DNA of 64,000 bases, taken from SIG710 sp045596925. Its GTDB lineage: Bacteria; Bacillota; Clostridia; Oscillospirales; CAG-272. The notes beneath the pieces are model-generated. The model was not told the DNA's origin, made no database searches, and saw nothing but the letters and a program-made list of their open reading frames with translations. Where the stretch lies: NCBI GenBank assembly GCA_045596925.1, contig JAZODH010000058.1:61516-125515 (forward strand), read 5' to 3'. A program made the translations under genes and the position numbers. Below are positions 43,504 to 52,365 of this stretch, piece after piece (the stretch's first letter is position 1; every line of letters starts with the position of its first letter).

Positions 43504-45040
43504 TCGAGCTTCCTCCTTGTGTATTGTGTTTTGTCATAAGAAGACCGATCTCTTCCTTTGTGGCGCTTCTGGCATCGACGATTCCCGTCACCTGACCCGA
43601 AGCAATTACCATTATCCTGTCGCAAAGCTCAAGAAGAACGTCAAGGTCCTCTCCGACGAAGATGACCGCAACTCCAAGCTCCTTCTGCTTGTTCAGCAGG
43701 TTGTATATACTGTACGATGCGTTAACGTCAAGTCCTCGAACGGGATAAGCCGCCATAAATACCGAGGGTGCCGCCGCGATCTCGCGTCCGACCAGAACCT
43801 TCTGGATATTACCTCCCGACAGACGGCGCACGGGGGTGTGCTCATCGGGAGTCAGGATATTAAGCTCCTCGATCAGCTCCATCGCAAGATCGTGGGGATT
43901 CTTACGGTCAAGGAAGATGGACCTTCCCCTCTTATAGCTTCGGAGCATCACGTTATCAACGATATCCATGTTGCCCACAAGTCCCATGCCGAGACGGTCC
44001 TCGGGAACAAAGGAAAGGCGCACTCCAAGCTGAGAGATCTGCAGAGGTGTTTTATCTCGGAGATTTTCCTCCGCATCGGTCTCGGGATTGTGATAAGTTA
44101 TACTGCCCTGATCTATGTGGTAAAGTCCCGCGATAGATTCAAGCAGCTCACGCTGACCCGATCCCGCGATACCCGCAACGCCCAGAATTTCGCCTGCGCG
44201 GGCTGTAAAGGACACATGGTCGAGCACTGTTATGCCGTCCGAGTTTTTGGAGCATATATTTTCAACGACCAGCCGATCTTTTACATTTTTCGGCTCGGTA
44301 CGTTCGATATTCAATTCCACTTTTTCGCCCATCATCATTTCGGTGAGTTCTTTTTCGTTTGTCTGCGCCGTCTCAACGGTAGCAATATGCTCACCGCGGC
44401 GCATTACCGCAACCCTGTCCGAGAGCGAGAGGACCTCGTTCATCTTGTGGGTTATGATTATGATAGATTTTCCGTCGTCGCGCATACGGCGGAGAATGTC
44501 AAACAGCTTTTCTATCTCCTGAGGAGTAAGAACGGCTGTGGGCTCGTCGAGAATAAGTATATCGGCACCGCGATAGAGCACCTTTACTATCTCGACCGTC
44601 TGCTTTTCGGAAACAGACATTTCGTGTATCTTTTTCTTTGGATCCAACTGGAATCCGTACTTTTGAGTGATCTCGGCGACCCTCCGGTCCACCTGCGCCA
44701 TCTTGAATCTACCCTGCTCTTTTATACCCAGGACAATATTTTCGCTGGCGGAAAAGACATCAACAAGCTTAAAATGCTGATGTATCATTCCGATCTTGTA
44801 CTTGAAGGCGTCCTTAGGGGATGTAATAACGACGGGCTTGCCGTCAACAAAGATCTCTCCCTCGTCGGGGTAATAGATACCCGCGATCATATTCACCATT
44901 GACGTTTTGCCGCTTCCGTTTTCGCCCAGAATGGCAAGGATCTCCCCTTTTTGGAGGGTAAGGTCAACGTTCTTGTTTGCGTATTTGTCACCAAATCGCT
45001 TTGATATGTTTTTCAGTTCAAGAGCAACAGTAGTATTCAC
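43496..45040 (-). CDS. Nucleoside ABC transporter ATPase (two-domain, NupO/PnrB-type)
   Basis: This 514-residue fused double ATPase has a complete first domain: Walker A GENGSGKTSM, a signature region SVSEKQTVEIVK and Walker B ILILDEPTAV. The second has a relaxed A-loop GIAGSGQRELLES and an intact LSGGNIQKVLVGRE. This asymmetry is normal for RbsA/BMP-type ATPases. The GTG at 45040 is chosen because GGAGG lies 6 nt upstream; start codons further up lack a site. It lies ~95 nt after the lipoprotein gene, beyond an intergenic hairpin. Confidence 0.92.
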   Translation of the reverse strand: MNTTVALELKNISKRFGDKYANKNVDLTLQKGEILAILGENGSGKTSMVNMIAGIYYPDEGEIFVDGKPVVITSPKDAFKYKIGMIHQHFKLVDVFSASENIVLGIKEQGRFKMAQVDRRVAEITQKYGFQLDPKKKIHEMSVSEKQTVEIVKVLYRGADILILDEPTAVLTPQEIEKLFDILRRMRDDGKSIIIITHKMNEVLSLSDRVAVMRRGEHIATVETAQTNEKELTEMMMGEKVELNIERTEPKNVKDRLVVENICSKNSDGITVLDHVSFTARAGEILGVAGIAGSGQRELLESIAGLYHIDQGSITYHNPETDAEENLRDKTPLQISQLGVRLSFVPEDRLGMGLVGNMDIVDNVMLRSYKRGRSIFLDRKNPHDLAMELIEELNILTPDEHTPVRRLSGGNIQKVLVGREIAAAPSVFMAAYPVRGLDVNASYSIYNLLNKQKELGVAVIFVGEDLDVLLELCDRIMVIASGQVTGIVDARSATKEEIGLLMTKHNTQGGSSNE

Positions 45041-45080
45041 GTGTTTCCTCCGCGCAAAAAATTTACATAGTAAAACACAA

Positions 45081-45108
45081 TCAGGCGGAGCGGCAAGGCT
45101 CCGCCTGA
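45081..45108 (-). other. Intergenic hairpin between lipoprotein and ATPase genes
   Basis: A perfect 11-bp GC-rich stem (45081-45091 with 45098-45108) with a 6-nt loop has no U-run. In ABC importers such hairpins protect the upstream mRNA so that the binding protein is made in excess over the membrane parts. Confidence 0.6.
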
Positions 45109-45136
45109 AAGGCAACGGGAATTACCCGCAGAAAAA

Positions 45137-46372
45137 TTAGAACTCCGTGTTGAGAAGTGTAATACCGTCGATATTGAAAGCGAAAGAGGGAGCGGATATA
45201 GCCTCGGACTCGTGGTAGTAACCGTCACTGATGTTCGCATCATCTTCTGTTGTGAGAGTCTTGCCCTCTACTGTGAAATTAGCTGTGTTGAATACGTTGA
45301 GAGTGCCTGCCTTGAAAGCAGCGATAGCATCCTCAATAGCCTTAACCGTACCCTCAGCTGCAACGTCGAGGTTGATACCTGTAAGAACTACAGAGCCTTC
45401 CTCGATACCGCCGCACCAGTTGGGAGCGATGTCTGTGCCTTCAGCGAAGCACTTTGTGATGTACATATAGTAAGGAGCCCAGTTGATAGCGGAGGATACG
45501 ATAAATGTCTCGGGACAAGCATCGTATGTGCTGCCGTTGTAGGAAACGTTAGGAACACCTGCAGCCTCGCAAGCGCCGGGAGCGCCCATGGAGTCAGCGT
45601 GCTGAGAAATGAGAACGCAATCTCTTGCCATAAGAGCCTCGGCTGCGTTCTTCTCGGATGTTACGTCATACCAAGAGCCTGTGAACTGAACGTCCATAGT
45701 AACGGAGGGGCAAACGGACTTTGCGCCAAGGTAGAAGGATGTGTAACCGGAAATAACCTCAGCGTATGTGTATGCGCCAACGTAACCCATCTTAGCCTGC
45801 TCAGCCGTGATCTCGCCTGCCTCGATCATCTCGTTGAGCTTGAGACCTGCAGCGATACCTGCAAGATATCTGCCCTGGTAGATGGAAGCAAATGCGTTGT
45901 GGAAGTTAGCAAGACCCTTGTCTGCCGCAGTTACGCCTGTTGCATGGCAGAACTGAATGTCGGGGTAAGCTTCAGCAGCCTGAGCGATGTAGGGCTCATG
46001 ACCGAAGGAGTTTGCGAAGATGATGTTGCAGCCCTGGCTTACAAGGTCAACAGCAGCTTCATAGCACTTCTCTGTCTCTTCGATGTTTCTCTTGATGATA
46101 ACCTGCTCGTTCTTGAGACCGAGAGCTTCCTGGTAACGCAGAACTGCGTTGATGAAGTTCAGGTCGTAGGTGGAAGATTCGTCGTGCAGGCAGATGAAAC
46201 CGATCTTGAAATTCTCGGGGACTGTGAAATCAGCCTTGAGCTCGGGAATGTCAAGAGGGGACTCGCTCATACCCTTCAGGTCTGCGTCGTCTTTGCCGCA
46301 GGATGCGAAGGACATAGCAACTGTGCAGAGCAGAGCTGCTGCAAGAATAAGGGATAAAACTTTCTTGAACAT
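45137..46372 (-). CDS. BMP family substrate-binding lipoprotein
   Basis: This 411-residue periplasmic-binding-protein-like lipoprotein has a type-II signal peptide with lipobox SFASC (Cys ~24). The BMP/PnrA fold follows, with NIIFANSFGHEP, FASIYQGRYLAGIAAG and GYVGAYTYAEVISGY. It should deliver nucleosides to the downstream permeases, by family precedent. AGGAGG lies 9 nt before the ATG at 46372. First gene of the importer, with its own promoter and a ~125-nt structured leader. Confidence 0.9.
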   Translation of the reverse strand: MFKKVLSLILAAALLCTVAMSFASCGKDDADLKGMSESPLDIPELKADFTVPENFKIGFICLHDESSTYDLNFINAVLRYQEALGLKNEQVIIKRNIEETEKCYEAAVDLVSQGCNIIFANSFGHEPYIAQAAEAYPDIQFCHATGVTAADKGLANFHNAFASIYQGRYLAGIAAGLKLNEMIEAGEITAEQAKMGYVGAYTYAEVISGYTSFYLGAKSVCPSVTMDVQFTGSWYDVTSEKNAAEALMARDCVLISQHADSMGAPGACEAAGVPNVSYNGSTYDACPETFIVSSAINWAPYYMYITKCFAEGTDIAPNWCGGIEEGSVVLTGINLDVAAEGTVKAIEDAIAAFKAGTLNVFNTANFTVEGKTLTTEDDANISDGYYHESEAISAPSFAFNIDGITLLNTEF

Positions 46373-46502
46373 TTTAACGTTCCTCCTCAAATGTTTTTCG
46401 ATCCGCGGTTTGAGTGTGCCGAGGATCGTATTTATCTATAAAAGCCGCAGCTTTTACAAATCCCGGACAGCGTCGTTTCGAGCCGAAACAACGATACATC
46501 TT

Positions 46503-46531
46503 ATTTTACCCCATTTTACGGCAAAAGTCAA
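46503..46531 (-). promoter_or_regulatory. Promoter of the nucleoside importer
   Basis: Minus-strand TTGACT (46526-46531) and TAAAAT (46503-46508) have a 17-bp spacer. The 5' leader of ~125 nt contains an inverted repeat around CGTTGTTTCG / CGAAACGACG (46466-46492). No purine riboswitch core is recognisable. Confidence 0.75.
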
Positions 46532-46601
46532 GTAATTTTTTTGCACGATAACATCAAATATAGGAAGTTTATTTTATGGGTTTTGACCATACGGCGAATC
46601 G

Positions 46602-46630
46602 TTGACAAAAAATAAAATTTGCTATATAAT
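46602..46630 (+). promoter_or_regulatory. Promoter of the copper ATPase gene
   Basis: Consensus TTGACA (46602-46607) and TATAAT (46625-46630) have a 17-bp spacer, ~30 nt before the ATG. No clear CopY or CsoR operator is seen. Confidence 0.88.
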
Positions 46631-46659
46631 TGAGACAGAATAAGAAAAGAGGTCTTCAA

Positions 46660-48825
46660 ATGAAGGAAAAATTCAGTGTCACGGGCATGAAATGCGCCGC
46701 CTGCTCTGCGGCAACCGAGCACGCGGTATCAAGGCTTGACGGAGTCTGTGAAGTGACCGTCAATCTGGACGGAGCGTTCATGATATGTGACTATGACGAA
46801 AATAAGATCAAAAGAGAAGCAATAATGACCGCCGTGAAAAAGGCGGGCTTCAAGGCGTCGCCCTACGAGGGCAGAACAGAGCAAAAGGACGGCCGCGAAG
46901 GACTCAGACTGCTCATTTCCCTGCCTGTTATGATAATTTTGATGTACGTTGCCATGGGTGAGATGATGGGTCTCCCCGTCCCTGCGTTCATTTCAATGAA
47001 GGAAAACCCTGTCGCTTTCGCGCTTGTTCAGCTTGGGCTGACCCTGCCCGTGATCGCCGTAAATTTCAGGTTTTTCTCGTCGGGTATCCCCGCGCTTTTC
47101 CGCGGCCATCCCAACATGGACAGCCTGGTATCTGTGGGAGTTGCGGCGGCTATGGTATATAGTCTGGCCGAGACGTTTTTCGTGCTGCAAGGCAATCACC
47201 ACGCAGCGCACAATCTCTACTACGACGGCGCGGCAATGATACTGACCCTGGTAACGGTCGGCAAGGCCCTCGAGTCCCGATCCCGCCGTCAAACAGGCGC
47301 GGCAATACGACGCCTCATGGACCTTTCTCCCAAGACCGCCACGGTGCTCCGCGACGGCAAGGAATTTAATATACCCACCGAGGAGATAGTCCCCGGTGAC
47401 ATTGTAATAGTACGCCCCGGTGAAAAGGTTCCCGCCGACGGAACGGTCATAGAAGGACTTTCCGCCATCGACGAATCGGCAGTAACGGGCGAGAGCATAC
47501 CCGCAGAAAAATCCGCAGGTGACACCGTCACGGGTGGCACCGTCAACGGCGCGGGAGTGCTGAAGATCCGTGCCGACCGAGTAGGGTCCGAGACCACCCT
47601 CGCCAAAATAATTGGGCTTGTTGAAAACGCAAGTGCCACAAAAGCTCCCGTGGCAAGAGTTGCCGACCGCGTTGCGGGAATTTTCGTCCCCGTTGTCATG
47701 GGGATCGCGCTTCTGACCTTCCTTGCGTGGGTGATATTCGGGCGCGATATTTCCATTGCTCTGCGGTGCGCCGTTTCGGTGCTGGTCATCTCATGCCCCT
47801 GCGCGCTGGGGCTTGCCACCCCCGTAGCCATAACCGTTGCCACGGGATCGTGCGCAGGAAAAGGAATCCTAATCAAAAGCGCCGAGGCGCTGGAAAATCT
47901 TTGCCGTATCGACACCGTAATCCTGGACAAAACGGGTACCGTCACCGAAGGCAAGCCTACCGTTTCGGCGGTATATTCTCATATAAACGAAAGGGAATTT
48001 ATCAAGCTTGCCGCGTCTCTTGAAAAGAACAGCGAGCACCCTCTGGCGCGTGCCATTGAGCAGTATGCGGGTGAGATCGGGCTGTACGATGTAGCCGACC
48101 AGAAAGCCGTGCCCGGTCGCGGCATCGGCGGAACGATAAACGGGCAAAAATACTACGGCGGAAACGCCGCCTTTATGGGCGAGCTTGGAATTGATATTTC
48201 ACAGGCGCAAGCGTCTGAGGGAACTCCCATGTATTTCGCCTCGGAGAGCGAATTTCTCGGCGTCATTTACGCCTCGGACAAAATAAAACCTGACTCCGCC
48301 AAAGCCATTGAGCGCATGGCAGAAATGGGACTTGAGGTCGTTCTGCTCACAGGAGACAGCCAGCAAAATGCCGATATGTTAAAGAAAGACCTGCCCATTT
48401 CCCACGCCGTGGGCGGAGTGACCCCCGCAGGAAAATCCGAATATCTGCTTTCACGGCGCGCCGAGGGAAAGCGGATCGCCATGGTGGGCGACGGCATAAA
48501 CGACAGTCCCTCTCTTGCCGCCGCAGACGTGGGAATAGCAATCGGAAACGGCACAGACGTTGCCATTGAAAGCGCGGACATCGTCCTGTCCTCAAACAGC
48601 CTGACAAGCGTTCCCGACGCCGTAAAATTCAGCGCACGGACCATGAAGATAATAAAGGAAAACCTGTTCTGGGCGTTCTTTTACAACGTCATCGGCATAC
48701 CTGTGGCGGCAGGTGTGCTCTACCCCGCCTTCGGCATACTCCTATCCCCCATGATAGCCGCCGCTTGTATGAGCTTAAGCTCGATTTTCGTAAACCTCAA
48801 TGCCCTGCGGTTGGTGAAAAAGTAA
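46660..48825 (+). CDS. copA: Copper-translocating P1B-type ATPase
   Basis: This 721-residue exporter has one N-terminal heavy-metal domain with GMKCAACSAA (CxxC, residues ~12-15). Eight membrane helices, the actuator TGES, the ion-channel motif SCPCALGLATP, phosphorylation site DKTGTVTEGKP, nucleotide-site HPLARA and hinge GDGINDSPSLAAADVG follow. The CPC motif and C-terminal MSLSSIFVN point to Cu+/Ag+. AGAGGT lies about 6 nt before the ATG at 46660. No regulator or copper chaperone is adjacent. Confidence 0.95.
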   Translation: MKEKFSVTGMKCAACSAATEHAVSRLDGVCEVTVNLDGAFMICDYDENKIKREAIMTAVKKAGFKASPYEGRTEQKDGREGLRLLISLPVMIILMYVAMGEMMGLPVPAFISMKENPVAFALVQLGLTLPVIAVNFRFFSSGIPALFRGHPNMDSLVSVGVAAAMVYSLAETFFVLQGNHHAAHNLYYDGAAMILTLVTVGKALESRSRRQTGAAIRRLMDLSPKTATVLRDGKEFNIPTEEIVPGDIVIVRPGEKVPADGTVIEGLSAIDESAVTGESIPAEKSAGDTVTGGTVNGAGVLKIRADRVGSETTLAKIIGLVENASATKAPVARVADRVAGIFVPVVMGIALLTFLAWVIFGRDISIALRCAVSVLVISCPCALGLATPVAITVATGSCAGKGILIKSAEALENLCRIDTVILDKTGTVTEGKPTVSAVYSHINEREFIKLAASLEKNSEHPLARAIEQYAGEIGLYDVADQKAVPGRGIGGTINGQKYYGGNAAFMGELGIDISQAQASEGTPMYFASESEFLGVIYASDKIKPDSAKAIERMAEMGLEVVLLTGDSQQNADMLKKDLPISHAVGGVTPAGKSEYLLSRRAEGKRIAMVGDGINDSPSLAAADVGIAIGNGTDVAIESADIVLSSNSLTSVPDAVKFSARTMKIIKENLFWAFFYNVIGIPVAAGVLYPAFGILLSPMIAAACMSLSSIFVNLNALRLVKK

Positions 48826-48914
48826 GAAGCGACAGGGACCCTTTTCAAAGGGTTCCTGATACCCCCTAAACAGCGGATGGACATCCTTGGACGGACAAAA
48901 ATTTCACAGAACTT

Positions 48915-48945
48915 AAAAACGATGGCGTTCAGCCATCGTTTTTTT
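48915..48945 (+). terminator. Terminator after the copper ATPase gene
   Basis: AAAAACGATGGC (48915-48926) pairs with GCCATCGTTTTT (48932-48943), followed by more T on the plus strand. Confidence 0.9.
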
Positions 48946-48964
48946 ATTTAAACTTCCACGGCGC

Positions 48965-48995
48965 AAAAAATCTCCCGCAGAGTTCTTTCTGCGGG
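48965..48995 (-). terminator. Terminator after the GH92 gene
   Basis: CCCGCAGA (48974-48981) pairs with TCTGCGGG (48988-48995) and is followed on the minus strand by AGATTTTTT, 10 bp past the GH92 stop. Confidence 0.88.
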
Positions 48996-49004
48996 CGATT
49001 TTCT

Positions 49005-51080
49005 TTACATCTCAAACTCTATCAGGCCGCCTTGCATCATTTCGCCCACGGTCATCATGTTGTTTTGGATCTTACGTCCGTTGAAGGTAATGCTGCGGAC
49101 CATAGTGTTTTCGGGATCGAAATTACGGACCGATATCCTCATCTCCCTGCCGTTTGACAGGTGAAGCGTGGCGCTTTCCACCGCAGGAAGTCCGAACAGC
49201 ATTAGGTCCTGACCGCTGACGGGGAAGATTCCCAGAGCGTTCCAGATGTAACAGGAAGAAAGTCCGCCCGAATCGTTGTTACCGGGCAGTCCGCCCTCAC
49301 CCTCGCAGAACATATATTTTCTGCCGAGATGTAAAATTTCGCGGGTGCGATCCGCTCTGTCAGTCCAAAGATAAGCATATGGCGTCTCCATGTCCGGCTC
49401 GTTGTTGTAGCCCTCGAATCGGTGGAAATCTCGCCTCTCAATAAACTCCCAGCAGTTGTGCTCAACGGGTTGTGTCACAGGCTCGGCACCGTAGCCGAAG
49501 AAGCGGTCAAGAAGCTCGGCAAACTTTTCTTCACCACCCGCAAGCTCTACGCGCTCGTCCATTTGACGAAGCAGACGGAAGGAATAATTCCAAAGGTCGC
49601 CCTCGTAGTAAACGGAATCGGAACGAAGCAAGCCCGTTTCACCGTCAAACGCCTGTCTCCAGCTTTCTGAAAGCTCGGAAAAGGGTGCGGGGTCTTCGCC
49701 CAGGCGCTGTGCAAGCTCTGCCATGGCGCCGCAGGCCTCTGCCATGTCAAGGTGGTGTGTCCAGCGCTCTGCCCTGCCGCCCGACGTAAACTCCGGACTT
49801 GTGGCAAGGTCGCGCCGTGCAATTTCAAGCAGGGCGCGGTAATCCGCGCCGATGCCTCGGAAATATCCGTCTGCCACCGAATGCTCCATTATCATTCTCG
49901 CCTGCTGATTTTCTACGTTCATCGAGGACGTCAAGGTCACGTTCACGGGAAGGCGATCGTACTTATGCCCAAGCCGCGCAAATGTTTCAAGAATCTTCTC
50001 ACTTTCCGCACGGTATAAGGTAAAAACAAGAGGCAACTGAGTTTTGTACATATCCCACATGGTTGCAAGATCACACATAAACGCGCCTTCGCCGTAATGG
50101 AAGCTCTCTTCCGAGAAATCACAGGGTTTTATAAGCGAATGGTAAAGATTTGAGTAGAAGATCCGCTTGGTCCTCTCGTCCGCTTCGATCTCAACGGCCG
50201 AAAGATGCTTCTCCCACGTCTGTTCAGCCTGTACCCTCACGGTGTCAAAGTCATCACCGTCATTTTCAGCCAGTTTTCTCGCGTGTTCAAGGCTCACGAG
50301 AGAAATTGTCAAACGAATGTTGCAGTCCCCTGCCACGCAAAACGCACCGCCGAAACGCTTTTCCGTCTCGTTTTCGGTGAGCTCGCCGTCCTTGACAGCC
50401 TGATAATCCTCCCAAAGGAAAGCACCCGCGCTTTCGGGGCAGACCGCGTAAAAATACATGGGCACGCCCTGCATAGTCACCTGAGCCGCAAGTTCCGTAT
50501 CCGAGAGCCGAGTAATGCGAGCATTGCGGGCAAGTCCGTAATACTTGTGACCAAATGAGCGGTCGAGGCCGTCGTTTGAAAAGTCAATGGAAACAAGCCC
50601 CTCTCCGTTCATTTGGTATCGGTGGAACGCCGTAGAGGCAGCCACGGTGGCCTCGGCGCGAATACCGCTCTCACCGTACGTAACGGCGTAGTATCCGGGG
50701 TATCCCACCTCGTCTTGCGTCTCCTCCTCAACAGGGCGGAGTGTGCCATACATGGGTGTGGTCACTGCAAAATTGTAGTACATTCCGATAGCGCCCGCGC
50801 CACTCTGATGCAGGTGGGAAAAGCCCCTTATCATACGCTTTTCACGAAGCCTTGGAATGTCACGTCCGCAGGAGTTGGGGACGTTTTCACCGTGGCCCGT
50901 TGTGTACCCGCCGCTGTACGTTCCGCAGGTCATCTTGCCGAAGGGCAACGCAGCGTGAGGAAACGTGTTTCCGCACTGGGCCTTCAGAAAATACCAGGTG
51001 GCGGCGATCCCCTCGGGCTTCGGCAGATCAATGTTCCCGCACCCGTGGAAAACGTTTACGTATTTTGTTACTCCCGTCAC
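49005..51080 (-). CDS. GH92 family alpha-mannosidase, cytoplasmic
   Basis: This 691-residue protein has the GH92 layout: an N-terminal beta-sandwich (VNVFHGCGNIDL, NTFPHAALPFGKMTCG) and a C-terminal (alpha/alpha)6 barrel. The barrel ends in the family hallmark GGLPGNNDSGGLSSCYIWNALG, with EGYNNEPDMETPYAY for metal and substrate binding. GH92 enzymes are calcium-dependent exo-alpha-mannosidases acting on alpha-1,2/1,3/1,4/1,6-mannosides. There is no signal peptide, unlike the secreted Bacteroides enzymes, so it should act on imported oligosaccharides. The start is GTG, overlapping the SGNH hydrolase stop as GTGA. In the signature the usual Asp-Asp-Cys appears as Asn-Asp-Ser, which may affect specificity. 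Confidence 0.88.
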   Translation of the reverse strand: MTGVTKYVNVFHGCGNIDLPKPEGIAATWYFLKAQCGNTFPHAALPFGKMTCGTYSGGYTTGHGENVPNSCGRDIPRLREKRMIRGFSHLHQSGAGAIGMYYNFAVTTPMYGTLRPVEEETQDEVGYPGYYAVTYGESGIRAEATVAASTAFHRYQMNGEGLVSIDFSNDGLDRSFGHKYYGLARNARITRLSDTELAAQVTMQGVPMYFYAVCPESAGAFLWEDYQAVKDGELTENETEKRFGGAFCVAGDCNIRLTISLVSLEHARKLAENDGDDFDTVRVQAEQTWEKHLSAVEIEADERTKRIFYSNLYHSLIKPCDFSEESFHYGEGAFMCDLATMWDMYKTQLPLVFTLYRAESEKILETFARLGHKYDRLPVNVTLTSSMNVENQQARMIMEHSVADGYFRGIGADYRALLEIARRDLATSPEFTSGGRAERWTHHLDMAEACGAMAELAQRLGEDPAPFSELSESWRQAFDGETGLLRSDSVYYEGDLWNYSFRLLRQMDERVELAGGEEKFAELLDRFFGYGAEPVTQPVEHNCWEFIERRDFHRFEGYNNEPDMETPYAYLWTDRADRTREILHLGRKYMFCEGEGGLPGNNDSGGLSSCYIWNALGIFPVSGQDLMLFGLPAVESATLHLSNGREMRISVRNFDPENTMVRSITFNGRKIQNNMMTVGEMMQGGLIEFEM

Positions 51081-51877
51081 AGCTTCTCCTTGCAGTTATA
51101 GAACGGTGTTCCCATAAAGCCGATCTGCTTAAAATCCTGCATATTGTGGCGGACGATATAGTCGATGTACGCCATTACCATGCGCGATATCAGCTTGTAG
51201 CCGCAAGGGTTCATGTGGCCGGCCAGGAAAAAGTTCTTTCTGAACTCACTGCCAAACACAGGTGCGTATGTGTAAAGGTCGATAACGTAAGTGTTGTCAA
51301 ATAAATCGGCTATATCGCAGATCAGATCGCGGAATTTCCCGGCAAGCGCGTTGTACTCCTCACCGCTACCGCGAGGCTTTGTCATAAGGAAGAAGCGAGC
51401 GTTTGGCTGGATCTCCTTGTAGCGCTGAATGATCTGCGCGTAATATCCCGCAAAGCTGTCGGCGTTCTTTGTGTAGTCCTCGGGGCAGATGTCCTCAACC
51501 TTGCCCAGAAAATCTGCGTTGGCAGGTCTGACGTCGTTTGCGCCGAGAGCAATAATGTACGCCTGCGCCTTCAGCTCGGGATCCCAGAAGCCCTTCTGCT
51601 CGGCAAAGCTCTGCATATATGCCTTTGCCGTCATGCCGCCGCGGGAGAAATTGTAGACCTTTACCCCCGCCGCCCTGGCCATAAACTGTCCCCAGGAATA
51701 GTCAAACATATCGTGAAAGCTCTTTTTGCCTTCCTCGTCAAGCCCCTCGAACTCGCCTGATGAGAGAGAGTCGCCAACGCACGCGATGGTGCGGAAGATA
51801 CTTGTATAACCGCCGTCTGCGGGAAGACGGTCAAGGGGTTTTTCGTTTTCGATCGGAAGAAATTCGGTCATATCCAT
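51077..51877 (-). CDS. SGNH/GDSL family hydrolase
   Basis: This 266-residue esterase-like protein has block I ACVGDSLSSGEF with the catalytic Ser, block II FSRGG (Gly), block III ALGANDVR (Asn) and the terminal catalytic pair in GHMNPCGYK (His). Such enzymes often remove acetyl groups from glycans. It has no signal peptide and is translationally coupled to the GH92 mannosidase, suggesting de-acylation of the same mannoside inside the cell (inference). The start at 51877 is preferred because the promoter lies at 51932-51960, so the longer frame cannot be fully transcribed. Confidence 0.83.
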   Translation of the reverse strand: MDMTEFLPIENEKPLDRLPADGGYTSIFRTIACVGDSLSSGEFEGLDEEGKKSFHDMFDYSWGQFMARAAGVKVYNFSRGGMTAKAYMQSFAEQKGFWDPELKAQAYIIALGANDVRPANADFLGKVEDICPEDYTKNADSFAGYYAQIIQRYKEIQPNARFFLMTKPRGSGEEYNALAGKFRDLICDIADLFDNTYVIDLYTYAPVFGSEFRKNFFLAGHMNPCGYKLISRMVMAYIDYIVRHNMQDFKQIGFMGTPFYNCKEKL

Positions 51878-51931
51878 GGTAAAGAACGCCCTTTCCGTGC
51901 CGAGGCACATTGAATTTTGATTTTCAAGCGG

Positions 51932-51960
51932 ATTATAGCACAAAAAAAACCAAAAAGCAA
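51932..51960 (-). promoter_or_regulatory. Promoter of the SGNH-GH92 operon
   Basis: Minus-strand TTGCTT (51955-51960) and TATAAT (51932-51937) have a 17-bp spacer. Confidence 0.75.
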
Positions 51961-52073
51961 TATAAAATAAGGTAGATAAATCAAAATCTCAATTTTTTTG
52001 CCCAAAAACGGCGGCGACCGCTACGACAGAGTGTTCTTTTTGAACAAAAATGACAATATTTTTTCAAAAAGCC

Positions 52074-52102
52074 TTGACAAAAGAAAAAAGAGGTGGTATA
52101 AT
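52074..52102 (+). promoter_or_regulatory. Promoter of tRNA-Pro
   Basis: Consensus TTGACA (52074-52079) and TATAAT (52097-52102) have a 17-bp spacer, 16 nt before the tRNA. Confidence 0.92.
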
Positions 52103-52118
52103 TTCAAATGTTGTAAAT

Positions 52119-52194
52119 CTGGGTGTGGCGCAGCTGGTAGCGCGCTACCTTGGGGTGGTAGAGGCCGCAAGTTCAAGTCTTGTCACTCAGACCA
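52119..52194 (+). tRNA. tRNA-Pro (anticodon GGG)
   Basis: A 76-nt cloverleaf has acceptor CTGGGTG / CACTCAG (one G-T pair) and D-arm GGCGCAGCTGGTAGCGC. The anticodon stem CTACC/GGTAG encloses TTGGGGT (anticodon GGG), and the T-loop is GTTCAAGTC. CCA is encoded at 52192-52194. The 3' 43 bp from 52152 are duplicated at 58879-58921, marking it as an integration target. A 19-bp terminator hairpin begins at the final A. Confidence 0.96.
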
Positions 52195-52235
52195 AACAAA
52201 GTCAGGGTAAACTCGTGTTTACCCTGACTTTGTTT
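52194..52235 (+). terminator. Terminator of tRNA-Pro
   Basis: A perfect 19-bp stem (52194-52212 with 52217-52235) with loop TCGT is followed by TATTT. Confidence 0.92.
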
Positions 52236-52325
52236 TATTTGAAGTTTTCACGACGAAGTGCTTCGCAAATGCGGCACGCATTTGCTCGTTTTGCGCTGTG
52301 GTCGGCATTAAATTTACATCAAGCA

Positions 52326-52341
52326 TTGGCGCAAAACTAAG
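52326..52341 (+). repeat. 16-bp element-end motif, copy 1
   Basis: TTGGCGCAAAACTAAG is found here and again at 59120-59135, each time just before a copy of the tRNA-Pro 3' end. It looks like the terminal sequence of related integrated elements next to attR. Confidence 0.65.
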
Positions 52342-52349
52342 TTCGTAAG

Positions 52350-52365
52350 CTTGTCACTCAGACCA
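52350..52365 (+). repeat. tRNA-Pro 3'-end fragment R2
   Basis: These 16 bp are identical to the last 16 bases of the tRNA including CCA. A 14-bp hairpin terminator (52366-52396) follows immediately, mirroring the arrangement at the tRNA itself. Confidence 0.75.

Noticed and set aside
45212..46357. 381-residue plus-strand reading frame
   Set aside because: It is antisense to the BMP lipoprotein, whose lipobox and fold are clear. The long antisense frame is a by-product of codon bias.
46373..46500. Possible purine riboswitch before the nucleoside importer
   Set aside because: The conserved purine-aptamer core and loop-loop sequences are not found. Only a generic inverted repeat is present.
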